Positions 17,918-26,859 of a stretch of 64,000 nucleotides of DNA are shown here, in pieces. Location: NCBI GenBank assembly GCA_020851995.1, contig JADZBO010000261.1, forward strand, positions 18,451 through 82,450. Direction: 5' to 3'. This stretch comes from Burkholderiaceae bacterium. GTDB lineage: Bacteria; Pseudomonadota; Gammaproteobacteria; Burkholderiales; Burkholderiaceae_B. The notes under the pieces were generated by a model that made no database searches, was not told the origin of the DNA, and worked only from the letters and a program-made list of their open reading frames with translations. Positions within the stretch are counted from its first letter, which is position 1; every line of letters starts with the position of its first letter. Made by a program: the position numbers and the translations under genes.

Positions 17918-19570
17918 CTAAATGACCGTGAAATGGTGTGTGCCGTCGCGACGGAGTTGCTCGACCAGACCAAACTCCCAGTCGAGATAACCCTGCATCG
18001 CCTCACGCGCGTTGTTCGTTCCCTCATAGGGTCGCTTGTAGCGATCCAGCGGCGGTGAAGCCAGGCGGGTCGGGCCTTGCTCAAGCGGATGGCCCGCGGC
18101 CTTCCAGGCGTTGGTTCCGCCCGCCAGCACCTCCACTTCACGCCCAATCGCGGCTGACACGTCGGGTGCGGCGTAAGCAGACAGGAGTCCATCGGGACAG
18201 GTGATCACCACGCGCGGCGCACTCGGCATCTGCTCCAGGGCGCGCGCCAGTTGCGATCGCAAGGCGAACCAGGCGCCGGGAATGTGGCCCTGAACGTACT
18301 GCGCGTGCCGCGCGAGGTCGATCACAAGCAAGTCTGCGGGATCGCGCATGGCAACAGCAAAATCCGCCACACTCAGGCTGCGATGCGCGGGCGTCGGTGG
18401 CAAAGGAGCCCATCCGGAGCCAGCTTGCGTCAAGTCGTCGCGGGTGACCCCATCGAGCACGTAGACGTCCCAGGCCATCTGGGCAAGCCAGGATGCGGTC
18501 ATGTTCGCGCGTACGCCATCGGTATCCACGAGCAGAATGCGGGCGCCCCGCACCGGCGCGACCATCTCGGTTTCCTGAACCAGTTGCCCGCCCGGTGTCG
18601 AACGAAATCCGGGCAGATGCCCCGCGGCGAATTCTTCCGGCGTGCGTGCGTCAAAAAAGTAGGTCGTGCGCCCCTCCTGGGCCTGCCACGCCTGCGCATC
18701 GGCAAGCGTCGCCCGCCGCACGCCCGCGCGGTTGGCCACGTCCTGTGCGCGCCGGGCGGCCACCGTCACCGACGATGGGGCGGGAGCGCCGGCCTGCCGT
18801 TGCTGGCCTTTGTCCAGTGTCTGGCCTGCAAGTGTCCAGCCGATAGTGCCGTTGCGCAACGCACTGACCGGATTCGGCAGCCCCGCATTGATCAGCGATT
18901 GTGTGCCGATGATGCTGCGAGTGCGGCCGGCGCAATTGACGATCACGCGGGTCTCGGGACGCGGCGCCAGATCGGGCACCCGAAGCACAAGCTCGGCCCC
19001 CGGACAACTGACCGCCGTGGGGATGCTCATGGTCTGGTATTCGTCAAACCGCCGCGCATCGACAATGACCACATCGGCCTTCGCCTCGATCAGGGACTGA
19101 ACTTCCTCTGCGGAAAGCGAGGGCGTGTGGCGCTTTGACTCCACCAGTTCACCAAAGGACTTGCTCGGAACATTGACGTCGCGGAATACCTCGCCGCCTG
19201 CGGCGATCCAGCCCTGCAGCCCGTCCCGGAACACGGAAACGTCCGAATAGCCGAGCGCCCGCAGGCGCGCCGCGGCCAGCATCGCCGTCCGGTCGTTCGC
19301 GCCGTCGTCAAACGTCACAATCGGGACGTCGCGCCGTGGCAGTTTGGCATAGGCGTCGAGTTCGAGGCGCGCAAGCGGAAAATTCGCAGCAAACAGCGGA
19401 TGGGCTTGCGCATGCGGATCTTCCTCACGCACATCCAGCAGCGCAATCTCGTGACGAGCAAGCAGGCTGGCGCGGACAAACGCATAATCGCGCAGCGGAA
19501 TTTCGACTGGTTTTGTATCGGACGCTTTCATGCTTTCGACTGGTTTTGTATCGGACGCTTTCATGCTCAT
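17918..19570 (-). CDS. Protein with four tandem rhodanese-like domains
   Basis: Four rhodanese-like units (DVREED...; DARRFDEYQ...VNCAGRTRS; DARTPEEFAAGHLPG; IDLARHAQYVQGHIPGAW...ITCPDGLLS); ATG at 19570 overlaps upstream stop (ATGA). Confidence 0.85.
   Translation of the reverse strand: MSMKASDTKPVESMKASDTKPVEIPLRDYAFVRASLLARHEIALLDVREEDPHAQAHPLFAANFPLARLELDAYAKLPRRDVPIVTFDDGANDRTAMLAAARLRALGYSDVSVFRDGLQGWIAAGGEVFRDVNVPSKSFGELVESKRHTPSLSAEEVQSLIEAKADVVIVDARRFDEYQTMSIPTAVSCPGAELVLRVPDLAPRPETRVIVNCAGRTRSIIGTQSLINAGLPNPVSALRNGTIGWTLAGQTLDKGQQRQAGAPAPSSVTVAARRAQDVANRAGVRRATLADAQAWQAQEGRTTYFFDARTPEEFAAGHLPGFRSTPGGQLVQETEMVAPVRGARILLVDTDGVRANMTASWLAQMAWDVYVLDGVTRDDLTQAGSGWAPLPPTPAHRSLSVADFAVAMRDPADLLVIDLARHAQYVQGHIPGAWFALRSQLARALEQMPSAPRVVITCPDGLLSAYAAPDVSAAIGREVEVLAGGTNAWKAAGHPLEQGPTRLASPPLDRYKRPYEGTNNAREAMQGYLDWEFGLVEQLRRDGTHHFTVI
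19501..19566. repeat. Perfect 33-bp tandem duplication spanning the start region of the rhodanese gene
   Basis: TTTCGACTGGTTTTGTATCGGACGCTTTCATGC occurs twice back to back; encodes MKASDTKPVES MKASDTKPVE. Confidence 0.96.
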
Positions 19571-20139
19571 GACCACAGATTGGGAACGACGTCGCTGCAA
19601 TAGCCCGACACGAACGATTTCTCGGCGCCAGTGACCGGATCGAACACATGGCGATGAATCCGGCCGATATTGCCACCATACACATGGATACTGATCGAAG
19701 TCTGGTCGGCGTAAAAATTCGCAACTTCATGAATGTCGTGTGTCGTCGGCGAGACAGATCCGACCTGACCGGGCAGCAGCGTCACACAGCGACCCGGAGT
19801 CATTGCTCCGTGCGCATCGCGCAGATAGTGGGTCTCGACCTCCTTGCCCCGAAGCATACCGATCAGGCCCCAGGTCATGTGGTCGTGGACAGGTGTTTTT
19901 TGCCCAGGGCCCCAGACGAAGCTGACCATCGAAAACCGCTCAAGCGGATCGGCATATAACAGGTACTGCTGGTAGTACTGCGGGTGGGGCACAGCGAACT
20001 GCTCAGGCAACCAGTCATCCTGCGCCACGAGCGCTGCCAGCAATACGCTGCCGTCGCGCAGGATGTCAGGCTCGGCGGGGCGCGTTTCAAGCAGGCGACT
20101 CATGCCCTGCGCGAATGCGAGCAATTTCTCGTTTTTCAT
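19567..20139 (-). CDS. Cysteine dioxygenase-family (cupin) thiol dioxygenase
   Basis: FVWGPGQKTPVHDHMTWGLIGMLRGKE and H.VSPTTHDIHEVAN cupin histidines. Confidence 0.85.
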   Translation of the reverse strand: MKNEKLLAFAQGMSRLLETRPAEPDILRDGSVLLAALVAQDDWLPEQFAVPHPQYYQQYLLYADPLERFSMVSFVWGPGQKTPVHDHMTWGLIGMLRGKEVETHYLRDAHGAMTPGRCVTLLPGQVGSVSPTTHDIHEVANFYADQTSISIHVYGGNIGRIHRHVFDPVTGAEKSFVSGYCSDVVPNLWS

Positions 20140-20448
20140 GTGATCAGTCCGGCAATGGAGTGCGGATCAGTTTAAACGAGTGAACACTTGGCGCATCGCA
20201 AGAGCTATTTCACGAAACGCAAGTAAAAATCAGTAACCAAACGCAAACTCAAGGTCTTCAATCCACCTCTTTGCGCGCATCATGACCTAAAAATTATTTA
20301 CGTTTTGATTGATTCCAGGAATTCCAGGCAAGGCGCACCGCACCGCTCCGCTGCAGCCAACCCGATGAACCGGCAGGAACAACTCAAACGAACTGTTGTC
20401 CTGTTAAAAACTATCCGGGCTTAGGGCGTTCCTCTATACTGCGATCTT

Positions 20449-20465
20449 TTATCACTTAGTGATAA
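20449..20465. promoter_or_regulatory. 17-bp palindrome upstream of RND efflux operon (candidate repressor operator)
   Basis: TTATCACT-T-AGTGATAA, perfect dyad with 1-nt centre. Confidence 0.55.
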
Positions 20466-20551
20466 TTAATCGGCTTATCGTTGAACGAGATCAATCAGCA
20501 AAACGGTTTGCGTGTTGACCGGGCGTTTCCTCCATCCAAGGTTCGGCAACA

Positions 20552-20572
20552 TTTAGTAACTCATTCACTAAA
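20552..20572. promoter_or_regulatory. Second dyad directly upstream of the RND permease start
   Basis: TTTAGT-N9-ACTAAA, 28 bp upstream of the 20600 start codon. Confidence 0.45.
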
Positions 20573-20599
20573 AGCACGTTTTAAAGCGGACGCCAAAGG

Positions 20600-23500
20600 A
20601 TGTGGATCGTTAGAGTAGCCCTGGAACGCCCTTACACATTCCTTGTGATGGCGATCCTCATCTTGCTGGCGACTCCTCTGGCCGTGCAACGTACGCCTGT
20701 TGACGCACTGCCCGACATCAACATCCCCGTGATCAGCGTCATCTGGACCTACAACGGCCTGTCAGCCGAGCAGATGGGCAACCGGATCACGCAGAACCAT
20801 GAACGCACACTGACCACCACGGTCAATGACATCGAACACATCGAGTCGCAATCTCTGGGTGGCATCTCGATCATCAAGATCTACTTCCAGCCTAACGTCA
20901 ACATCCAGACCGCGCTGGCTCAGGTTGTGGCGGTGTCACAGTCCGCTCTGCGCTCATTGCCCCAGGGCACGGTTCCGCCGCTCATCATCAAGTACACGGC
21001 ATCCAGCGTGCCAGTGGTGCAGATCGGTATGTCGAGCAAGACCATCGCGGAAAAGGAGTTGTTTGACGCGGCTCTCAACGTCGTCCGTCCGCAGATGATC
21101 ACGATTCCGGGCGTGGCGATGCCGTTCCCCTACGGTGGCAAACCCCGGGTGATCTCCGTCGATATTGATCCTCAAGCCCTGCTTGCGAAGGGAATGACGT
21201 CTTCGGATGTCATCAATGCGATCAACACGCAGAACCTGATTCTGCCCTCCGGGACGGCCAAGATCGGCGACTTCGAATACACGGTCGCCGTCAACGCATC
21301 GCCCGGCAGCATCGAAGGGCTCAACGACATCCCGGTCAGAACGGTCAACGGTGCCACCACCTATCTGCGCGAAGTGGCGCACGTGCGGGACGGATTTTCA
21401 CCTCAGACCAACATCGTGCGGTTGAACGGGGAACGTGGACTGATTCTCTCCGCGCTCAAGAATGGCAGCGCGTCGACGCTGGACGTCGTGGCTGACATCA
21501 AGAAAAAACTGCCGACTTTGCTGCCCTTGCTGCCCGAGGGGGTTGATGTGCAATTGCTGGCGGACCAGTCGATCTTCGTGAAGGCCGCGATCTCGGGGGT
21601 GGTCTACGAAGCCCTGATTGCCGCCACACTCACCGCGGTCATGCTGCTGCTCTTTCTGGGCAATTGGCGCACGACCGCCATCATCGCGATCTCGATCCCT
21701 TTATCGATCTTTACCTCGCTGATCTTTCTGAAACTGTTGGGCGAGACCATCAACGTCATGACGCTGGGCGGCCTGGCGCTGGCGGTCGGCATTCTGGTGG
21801 ATGATGCCACGGTGACCATCGAGAATATCGAGCGCCATCTGCACATGGGGACGGGTCTGCATGAGGCCATCCTGGAAGGCGCGGGTGAAATTGCGGTTCC
21901 GGCATTTGTTTCGACGCTGGCCATCTGTATCGTGTTCGTGCCGATGTTTTTCCTCGGCGGTGTGGCGAAGTTCCTGTTCGTGCCCCTGGCCGAAGCGGTG
22001 ATTTTTGCCATGCTGGCGTCCTACGTCCTTTCGCGTACGCTCGTACCGACCCTCGCGCTGATGATGCTGGGGCATGACGTCAAACCTGGTCGATTCGCAC
22101 GTGCGGTCCAATCCGTGCACCACCGTTTCAACGCCAGGTTCGAAAAGTTCCGCGCCGCCTATACGCTGCTGTTGAGCCATCTGCTGACACACCGCAAGGC
22201 CTTCATCGCAAGTTTCCTGGGGTTTTGCATCTTGTCCTGCGGCCTGTTCGCATTCCTGGGGCGCGACCTCTTTCCGGTCGTCGACACGGGTCAGATCAAG
22301 CTGCACGTGCGCACCCCCACCGGCACCCGCATCGAAAAGACCGCCGAGATCGTCGCCGAGGTGAATGACGTGATCCGTCAGGTCATTCCCGAATCCGAGC
22401 TTTCATCGATTCTCGACAACCTCGGCCTGCCGAACAGCGGTATCAACCTTTCCTACAGCAGTTCAGGCACGATCGGTTCGCTCGATGGCGATATCCTCAT
22501 CACGCTCAAACCCGGCCATCGTCCCTCTGAGGAGTACATGGAAAAATTGCTGCCGGAGTTGCGCAGGAATTTCCCGGGCGTGGAGTTCTTTTTCCAGCCC
22601 GCCGACATCGTGACCCAGATCCTGAACTTTGGCATCCCGGCGGCAATCGATGTTCAGATCCTCGGCCCCAACTACGCGGCCAACCAGATTCTCGCCGGCA
22701 AACTGGTCAGCAAAATCGCCGCGATCCCCGGCGCGGCGGATGTTCGCGTGCACCAGCGTCTTGACGCCCCCTCGATCAAGCTGACCATGGATCGCACGCG
22801 CATCCAGGGCATGGGACTCAATCCTCAGGATGTCGCGCAGAACCTGTTGCTGCCACTGTCGGGCAGCGCGCAGACCTCCCCCAATTTCTGGCTCAACCCG
22901 TTCAACAACATCAGCTATAGCGTCCAGGCGCGCGCCCCGGAGGTCAGGATCGAATCGCTTGATGATTTGATGCGACTGCCAGTGGGCACGGCGAGCGCCG
23001 CGGCAGCGGCGGCAGCGGCGACCGGTGGCGGCAACGCCGCATCGGGTCGGCCCACCCAGGTTCTCGGCAACCTCGTCAGCGCACAACCCGCAACCGAGTT
23101 CGCAATTCTGACGCGCTACAACATTTTGCCGTCGATCAACATTTACGCCAACGTTCGAGGCCGAGACCTGGCTTCGGTTGCGGAGGAAATCCAGCGCATC
23201 ATCGATGAGGCGCGCCCCGACCTGCCGCGCGGCAGCAAGATCAGCATGCGCGGGCAGGTCGACACGATGCTCAACTCCTACATCGGCCTGGGCATCGGAC
23301 TGATAGGCGCAATCATTCTGGTGTATCTGCTGATTGTCGTGAACTTCCAGTCGTGGCTGGATCCTTTCATTATCATTTCGGGTCTGGTTGCGGCGCTGGC
23401 GGGCATTGCCTGGATGCTGGTCATTACCGGAACCAACCTGAGCGTACCTGCGCTGACGGGCGCCATCATGTGCATGGGCGTGGCCACCGCCAACAGTATC

Positions 23501-23803
23501 CTGGTGGTCTCGTTTGCCCGACAACGAATGGCAGACGGCATGCCACCGCTCTCGGCGGCGCTTGAGGCGGGAGCCACACGACTGCGGCCCGTCCTGATGA
23601 CGGCGCTGGCGATGATCCTGGGCATGATTCCCATGGCGCTCGCTCTGGGCGAAGGTTCGGAGCAAAATGCGCCGCTCGGCCGGGCCGTGATCGGTGGCCT
23701 GCTCTTCGCGACAGTTTCAACGGTGCTGTTCGTGCCCGTGGTATTTGCGTCGTTCCACCGCTGGCTGGCAGTACGCGCCGAACACAGGAAGGCCTTGACA
23801 TGA
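20600..23803 (+). CDS. Efflux RND transporter permease (AcrB/HAE-like)
   Basis: 1067 aa; RTPVDALPDINIPVISV, GILVDDATVTIENIERHL, typical 12-TM RND layout. Confidence 0.93.
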   Translation: MWIVRVALERPYTFLVMAILILLATPLAVQRTPVDALPDINIPVISVIWTYNGLSAEQMGNRITQNHERTLTTTVNDIEHIESQSLGGISIIKIYFQPNVNIQTALAQVVAVSQSALRSLPQGTVPPLIIKYTASSVPVVQIGMSSKTIAEKELFDAALNVVRPQMITIPGVAMPFPYGGKPRVISVDIDPQALLAKGMTSSDVINAINTQNLILPSGTAKIGDFEYTVAVNASPGSIEGLNDIPVRTVNGATTYLREVAHVRDGFSPQTNIVRLNGERGLILSALKNGSASTLDVVADIKKKLPTLLPLLPEGVDVQLLADQSIFVKAAISGVVYEALIAATLTAVMLLLFLGNWRTTAIIAISIPLSIFTSLIFLKLLGETINVMTLGGLALAVGILVDDATVTIENIERHLHMGTGLHEAILEGAGEIAVPAFVSTLAICIVFVPMFFLGGVAKFLFVPLAEAVIFAMLASYVLSRTLVPTLALMMLGHDVKPGRFARAVQSVHHRFNARFEKFRAAYTLLLSHLLTHRKAFIASFLGFCILSCGLFAFLGRDLFPVVDTGQIKLHVRTPTGTRIEKTAEIVAEVNDVIRQVIPESELSSILDNLGLPNSGINLSYSSSGTIGSLDGDILITLKPGHRPSEEYMEKLLPELRRNFPGVEFFFQPADIVTQILNFGIPAAIDVQILGPNYAANQILAGKLVSKIAAIPGAADVRVHQRLDAPSIKLTMDRTRIQGMGLNPQDVAQNLLLPLSGSAQTSPNFWLNPFNNISYSVQARAPEVRIESLDDLMRLPVGTASAAAAAAAATGGGNAASGRPTQVLGNLVSAQPATEFAILTRYNILPSINIYANVRGRDLASVAEEIQRIIDEARPDLPRGSKISMRGQVDTMLNSYIGLGIGLIGAIILVYLLIVVNFQSWLDPFIIISGLVAALAGIAWMLVITGTNLSVPALTGAIMCMGVATANSILVVSFARQRMADGMPPLSAALEAGATRLRPVLMTALAMILGMIPMALALGEGSEQNAPLGRAVIGGLLFATVSTVLFVPVVFASFHRWLAVRAEHRKALT

Positions 23804-24993
23804 CAGAATCGCAGCACGCGCATTCGGGACTACCCGAATTTCATCTCCACGGTCCGGATAACGACCTGAGCCGCGCCGGCGTTGTGCGCAAGGCGCGCTA
23901 TGTCGCAATCCTGATCGTCCTGGTCCTGCTGGCCGGTCTGGCCAACGCTGTCTACGGCCGGTGGTCGCGCGCCGACACACTGACCGCCCGCGCTCAGGCC
24001 GCATCCATCCTGCATGTCCTCGTTGTTCATCCAACGCCGGCGAGCAAGCTCGGCCCGCAGTTCACCAAGCTGCGCTTGCCCGGCACCCTGCTCGGTATTT
24101 CGGAAGCCCAGATCTACGCGCGCAGCAACGGTTATGTGAAGCAATGGCTCAAGGACATCGGCGAACCGGTCAAAAAAGGCGAGGCCCTTGCGCTGCTTGA
24201 CCTGCCCGAGGTCGCCAAGCAGGTGGACGAGGCCGAAGCCAACTTCCAGCTGGCCAAAAAGGCCTTTGATCGCTGGACCCGCCTGCGCGCCGAGGATGCC
24301 GTCTCACAACAGGAACTGGATGAAAAGACCGCAGCCTACCGGCAGACCGAGGCGACGATGAAGCGCTTGCGCGAGCAATTGGGTTTCGGTCAGGTGGTCG
24401 CGCCTTTCGACGGCATCGTCACCCGCCGCAACGTCAACGTCGGGGATCTGGTCAACGCCGGCAATACCGGTACTGCACAGGCCATGTTCTCGATGGCGCG
24501 CGTCGACAAGCTGCATGTGTACGCCTTTGTGCCGCAGGACCGCGCCGGCGACATCCGGGTCGGTGAATCGGTGGAGTTGTTCCGCGCGAGTGCGCCCGAC
24601 AAGCCGATTATCGGCAAAATCGCTCGCACAGCCGGCGCCATCGACAATACGACGCGGACGCTGCAGGTGGATATCGAGGTCGACAACGCCAATCGCGCGC
24701 TCATGCCGGGCACCTATGTCGACATCGTGTTCAAGATCGATCCGGCCCACCTTCTCGTGCTGCCGACCAACACGCTGCTGTTCGGCCCGCAGGGACCGCA
24801 AGTGGCGACGGTCAAAGATGGCACCGTGACCCGCAAGCCAGTCAAGCTCGGCATTGACTACGGGCCGATGGTTCAGATTCGGTCTGGGGTCGAGGAAGCG
24901 GATCAGATCATCAGCAGCCCGCCGGACTCGATCGCCAATGGCCAGAAGGTCGTCGTCGAAACCCCGGCGCCAAAGGCGAAGAAAGGCCCATGA
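23800..24993 (+). CDS. RND efflux periplasmic adaptor subunit (MFP)
   Basis: ATGA overlap with permease; ARSNGYVKQWLKDIGEPVKKGEALALLD, APFDGIVTRRNVNVGDLVNAG. Confidence 0.92.
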   Translation: MTESQHAHSGLPEFHLHGPDNDLSRAGVVRKARYVAILIVLVLLAGLANAVYGRWSRADTLTARAQAASILHVLVVHPTPASKLGPQFTKLRLPGTLLGISEAQIYARSNGYVKQWLKDIGEPVKKGEALALLDLPEVAKQVDEAEANFQLAKKAFDRWTRLRAEDAVSQQELDEKTAAYRQTEATMKRLREQLGFGQVVAPFDGIVTRRNVNVGDLVNAGNTGTAQAMFSMARVDKLHVYAFVPQDRAGDIRVGESVELFRASAPDKPIIGKIARTAGAIDNTTRTLQVDIEVDNANRALMPGTYVDIVFKIDPAHLLVLPTNTLLFGPQGPQVATVKDGTVTRKPVKLGIDYGPMVQIRSGVEEADQIISSPPDSIANGQKVVVETPAPKAKKGP

Positions 24994-26498
24994 GAAGCAA
25001 GCTTGCCCTTGGCCTGATTGCACTGGCCTGCGCCGGGTGCTCGCCCATCGGGCCGGATTATGAACGGCCGGTGTTTGACCTGCCTGCAAACTGGAAGTCG
25101 CTGCCGGCCGCGAATCCGTCACTCTGGAAAATCGCCGAGCCTGCGGATGACAAGCCCAAGGGCGAATGGTGGAAGGCGTTCGGCGATCCAACGCTCGATT
25201 CCCTTGAAGCGCGATGCCTGGAAAACAACTTCACGCTGCAGGCGTCGCTGGCCCGGCTGGATCAGGCGATTGCTCAAAGTGACTCGCAGTCGGCCGCTCT
25301 GTACCCGAACGTGCAACTCGGGGTGACGGCGCAACGCTTCGCGACTTCTCCCAACCGACCGCAAACCAATTACGACTCCGTCAACGCCGCCACAGTCCAG
25401 AACGACTTCAAGCCCGTCATGGTCATGACCTACGAGGTCGACTGGCTGGGGAAGGTGCGCCGCGCGGTCGAAGCCTCGCGCGATACCGCCGGGCAGGCGG
25501 CGGCCGACAGTGACAACGTGCGGTTACTCTTGACGGCTCAGGTCGCGACGGCCTATTTCCTGCTGCGCCAGTACGACGAGGAAATCCTCGTGCTCGAGGG
25601 TGTCGTGAAGCTTCAGGACAAACTCCTGAGCATTTTCAAGTCCCGCTATGCGGAAGGCGCCGCCGGACGCACTGAACTGTCGCAACAGGCCGCGCTGTCC
25701 GAAGCGACCGGCGCACAACTTGAACTGATCAAGGCGCAACGCAACGCGCAGGAAAACCTGCTGGCAACACTCACCGGTACACCGGCACCGGATTTCAGGA
25801 TTCCCCCCGGACGTCTGCCCGCAAGTTTGCCGGCCTTCCCCGTCAGCATTCCCTCGACGCTGCTGGAGCGCCGACCCGACGTCGCCGCGTCCGAACGCGC
25901 GATGGCCGCGGCCAACGCGCAGATCGGCGTTGCCAAAGCCGCGTTCTTCCCGTCCCTGCTGGTCGCACCCATGTTCGGCGGCTACGAATCTGCCGTGATG
26001 TCGACCCTGTTCGCGGCGCCGTCGATTATCTGGTCCATCGGGCTGACCGCCGCGCAAACCATTTTTGACGGGGGTCGGATCTCCGCCAACCTGCGGTTTG
26101 CCAAAGCAGGCTATGCGGGCACCCTGGCGAATTACCGTCAGTCCGTGCTGGTCGCGATGCAGGAAACTCAGGATGCGATGAACACCCTCACCCAACTTGA
26201 TGCCGCGCGGCGCAGGCAGGACGAGGCCGTGAAGAACTACGACAAAGCCTACGGCATCAGTCTGATCCGCTACCGCGAAGGTCTGGATAATGCGCAGGCG
26301 CTGGCGCTGATCCAGCAGAACCAGTTACAAGCCTTGCGGATCAAGTGGCAGATCCATGGCGGCCAGTTCCTGGCCAGCGTCAGCTTGGTCAAGGCGCTCG
26401 GAGGTGGTTGGCAAGGCCTGCCCCTGCCGAACCCGACGACCGCGCCGACCGCGGAACAGATTGACGCGTTGCAGACGTCCGGCCGGAGCGGTTCTTAG
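24990..26498 (+). CDS. RND efflux outer-membrane lipoprotein (NodT family)
   Basis: Lipobox LACAGC, SPIGPDYERPVFDLPANW, ERRPDVAASERAMAAANAQIGVAKAAFFPSL. Confidence 0.92.
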   Translation: MRSKLALGLIALACAGCSPIGPDYERPVFDLPANWKSLPAANPSLWKIAEPADDKPKGEWWKAFGDPTLDSLEARCLENNFTLQASLARLDQAIAQSDSQSAALYPNVQLGVTAQRFATSPNRPQTNYDSVNAATVQNDFKPVMVMTYEVDWLGKVRRAVEASRDTAGQAAADSDNVRLLLTAQVATAYFLLRQYDEEILVLEGVVKLQDKLLSIFKSRYAEGAAGRTELSQQAALSEATGAQLELIKAQRNAQENLLATLTGTPAPDFRIPPGRLPASLPAFPVSIPSTLLERRPDVAASERAMAAANAQIGVAKAAFFPSLLVAPMFGGYESAVMSTLFAAPSIIWSIGLTAAQTIFDGGRISANLRFAKAGYAGTLANYRQSVLVAMQETQDAMNTLTQLDAARRRQDEAVKNYDKAYGISLIRYREGLDNAQALALIQQNQLQALRIKWQIHGGQFLASVSLVKALGGGWQGLPLPNPTTAPTAEQIDALQTSGRSGS

Positions 26499-26615
26499 AG
26501 TCCGGCATGGCGATGGACCGGGTGACGCGCCGGCCAGCGACCCGGCCGAGCGGTACCGGCTTTGGGCGCGGCGCGCGGGGCTCTGTTCGCAAATACAAGC
26601 GGCTGAGTTTTGCGC

Positions 26616-26621
26616 TAAAAT
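26616..26621 (+). promoter_or_regulatory. Candidate -10 element upstream of tRNA-Lys
   Basis: TAAAAT about 15 bp before the tRNA 5' end; no strong -35 recognised. Confidence 0.3.
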
Positions 26622-26636
26622 GGAAGGCTTGGTGCA

Positions 26637-26712
26637 GGGCTGTTAGCTCAGTTGGTAGAGCAGCGGACTCTTAATCCGTAGGTCGAGTGTTCGAGCCACT
26701 CACAGCCCACCA
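26637..26712 (+). tRNA. tRNA-Lys (anticodon CTT), CCA encoded
   Basis: GGGCTGT/ACAGCCC acceptor, GCTC/GAGC D-stem, GCGGA-CTCTTAA-TCCGT anticodon arm, GAGTG-TTCGAGC-CACTC T-arm, ACCA end. Confidence 0.96.
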
Positions 26713-26859
26713 GTTTCCCATGCGGGTTTGCAGGCCATTGGCCTTCAAAACTCTTCATCACCGCCGCACCCAAGCTGCACATCGCAAATCAGTGACGATC
26801 AGGCGTGCCTGGTGCCGGGTCAGCGTATCGCCGACCACTCGATCGCTGTTTCGGGAAGA

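Noticed and set aside
26637-26712. tRNA-associated genomic island
   Set aside because: No integrase, attachment-site repeat or mobility gene is visible on either side; flanking genes are housekeeping-like.
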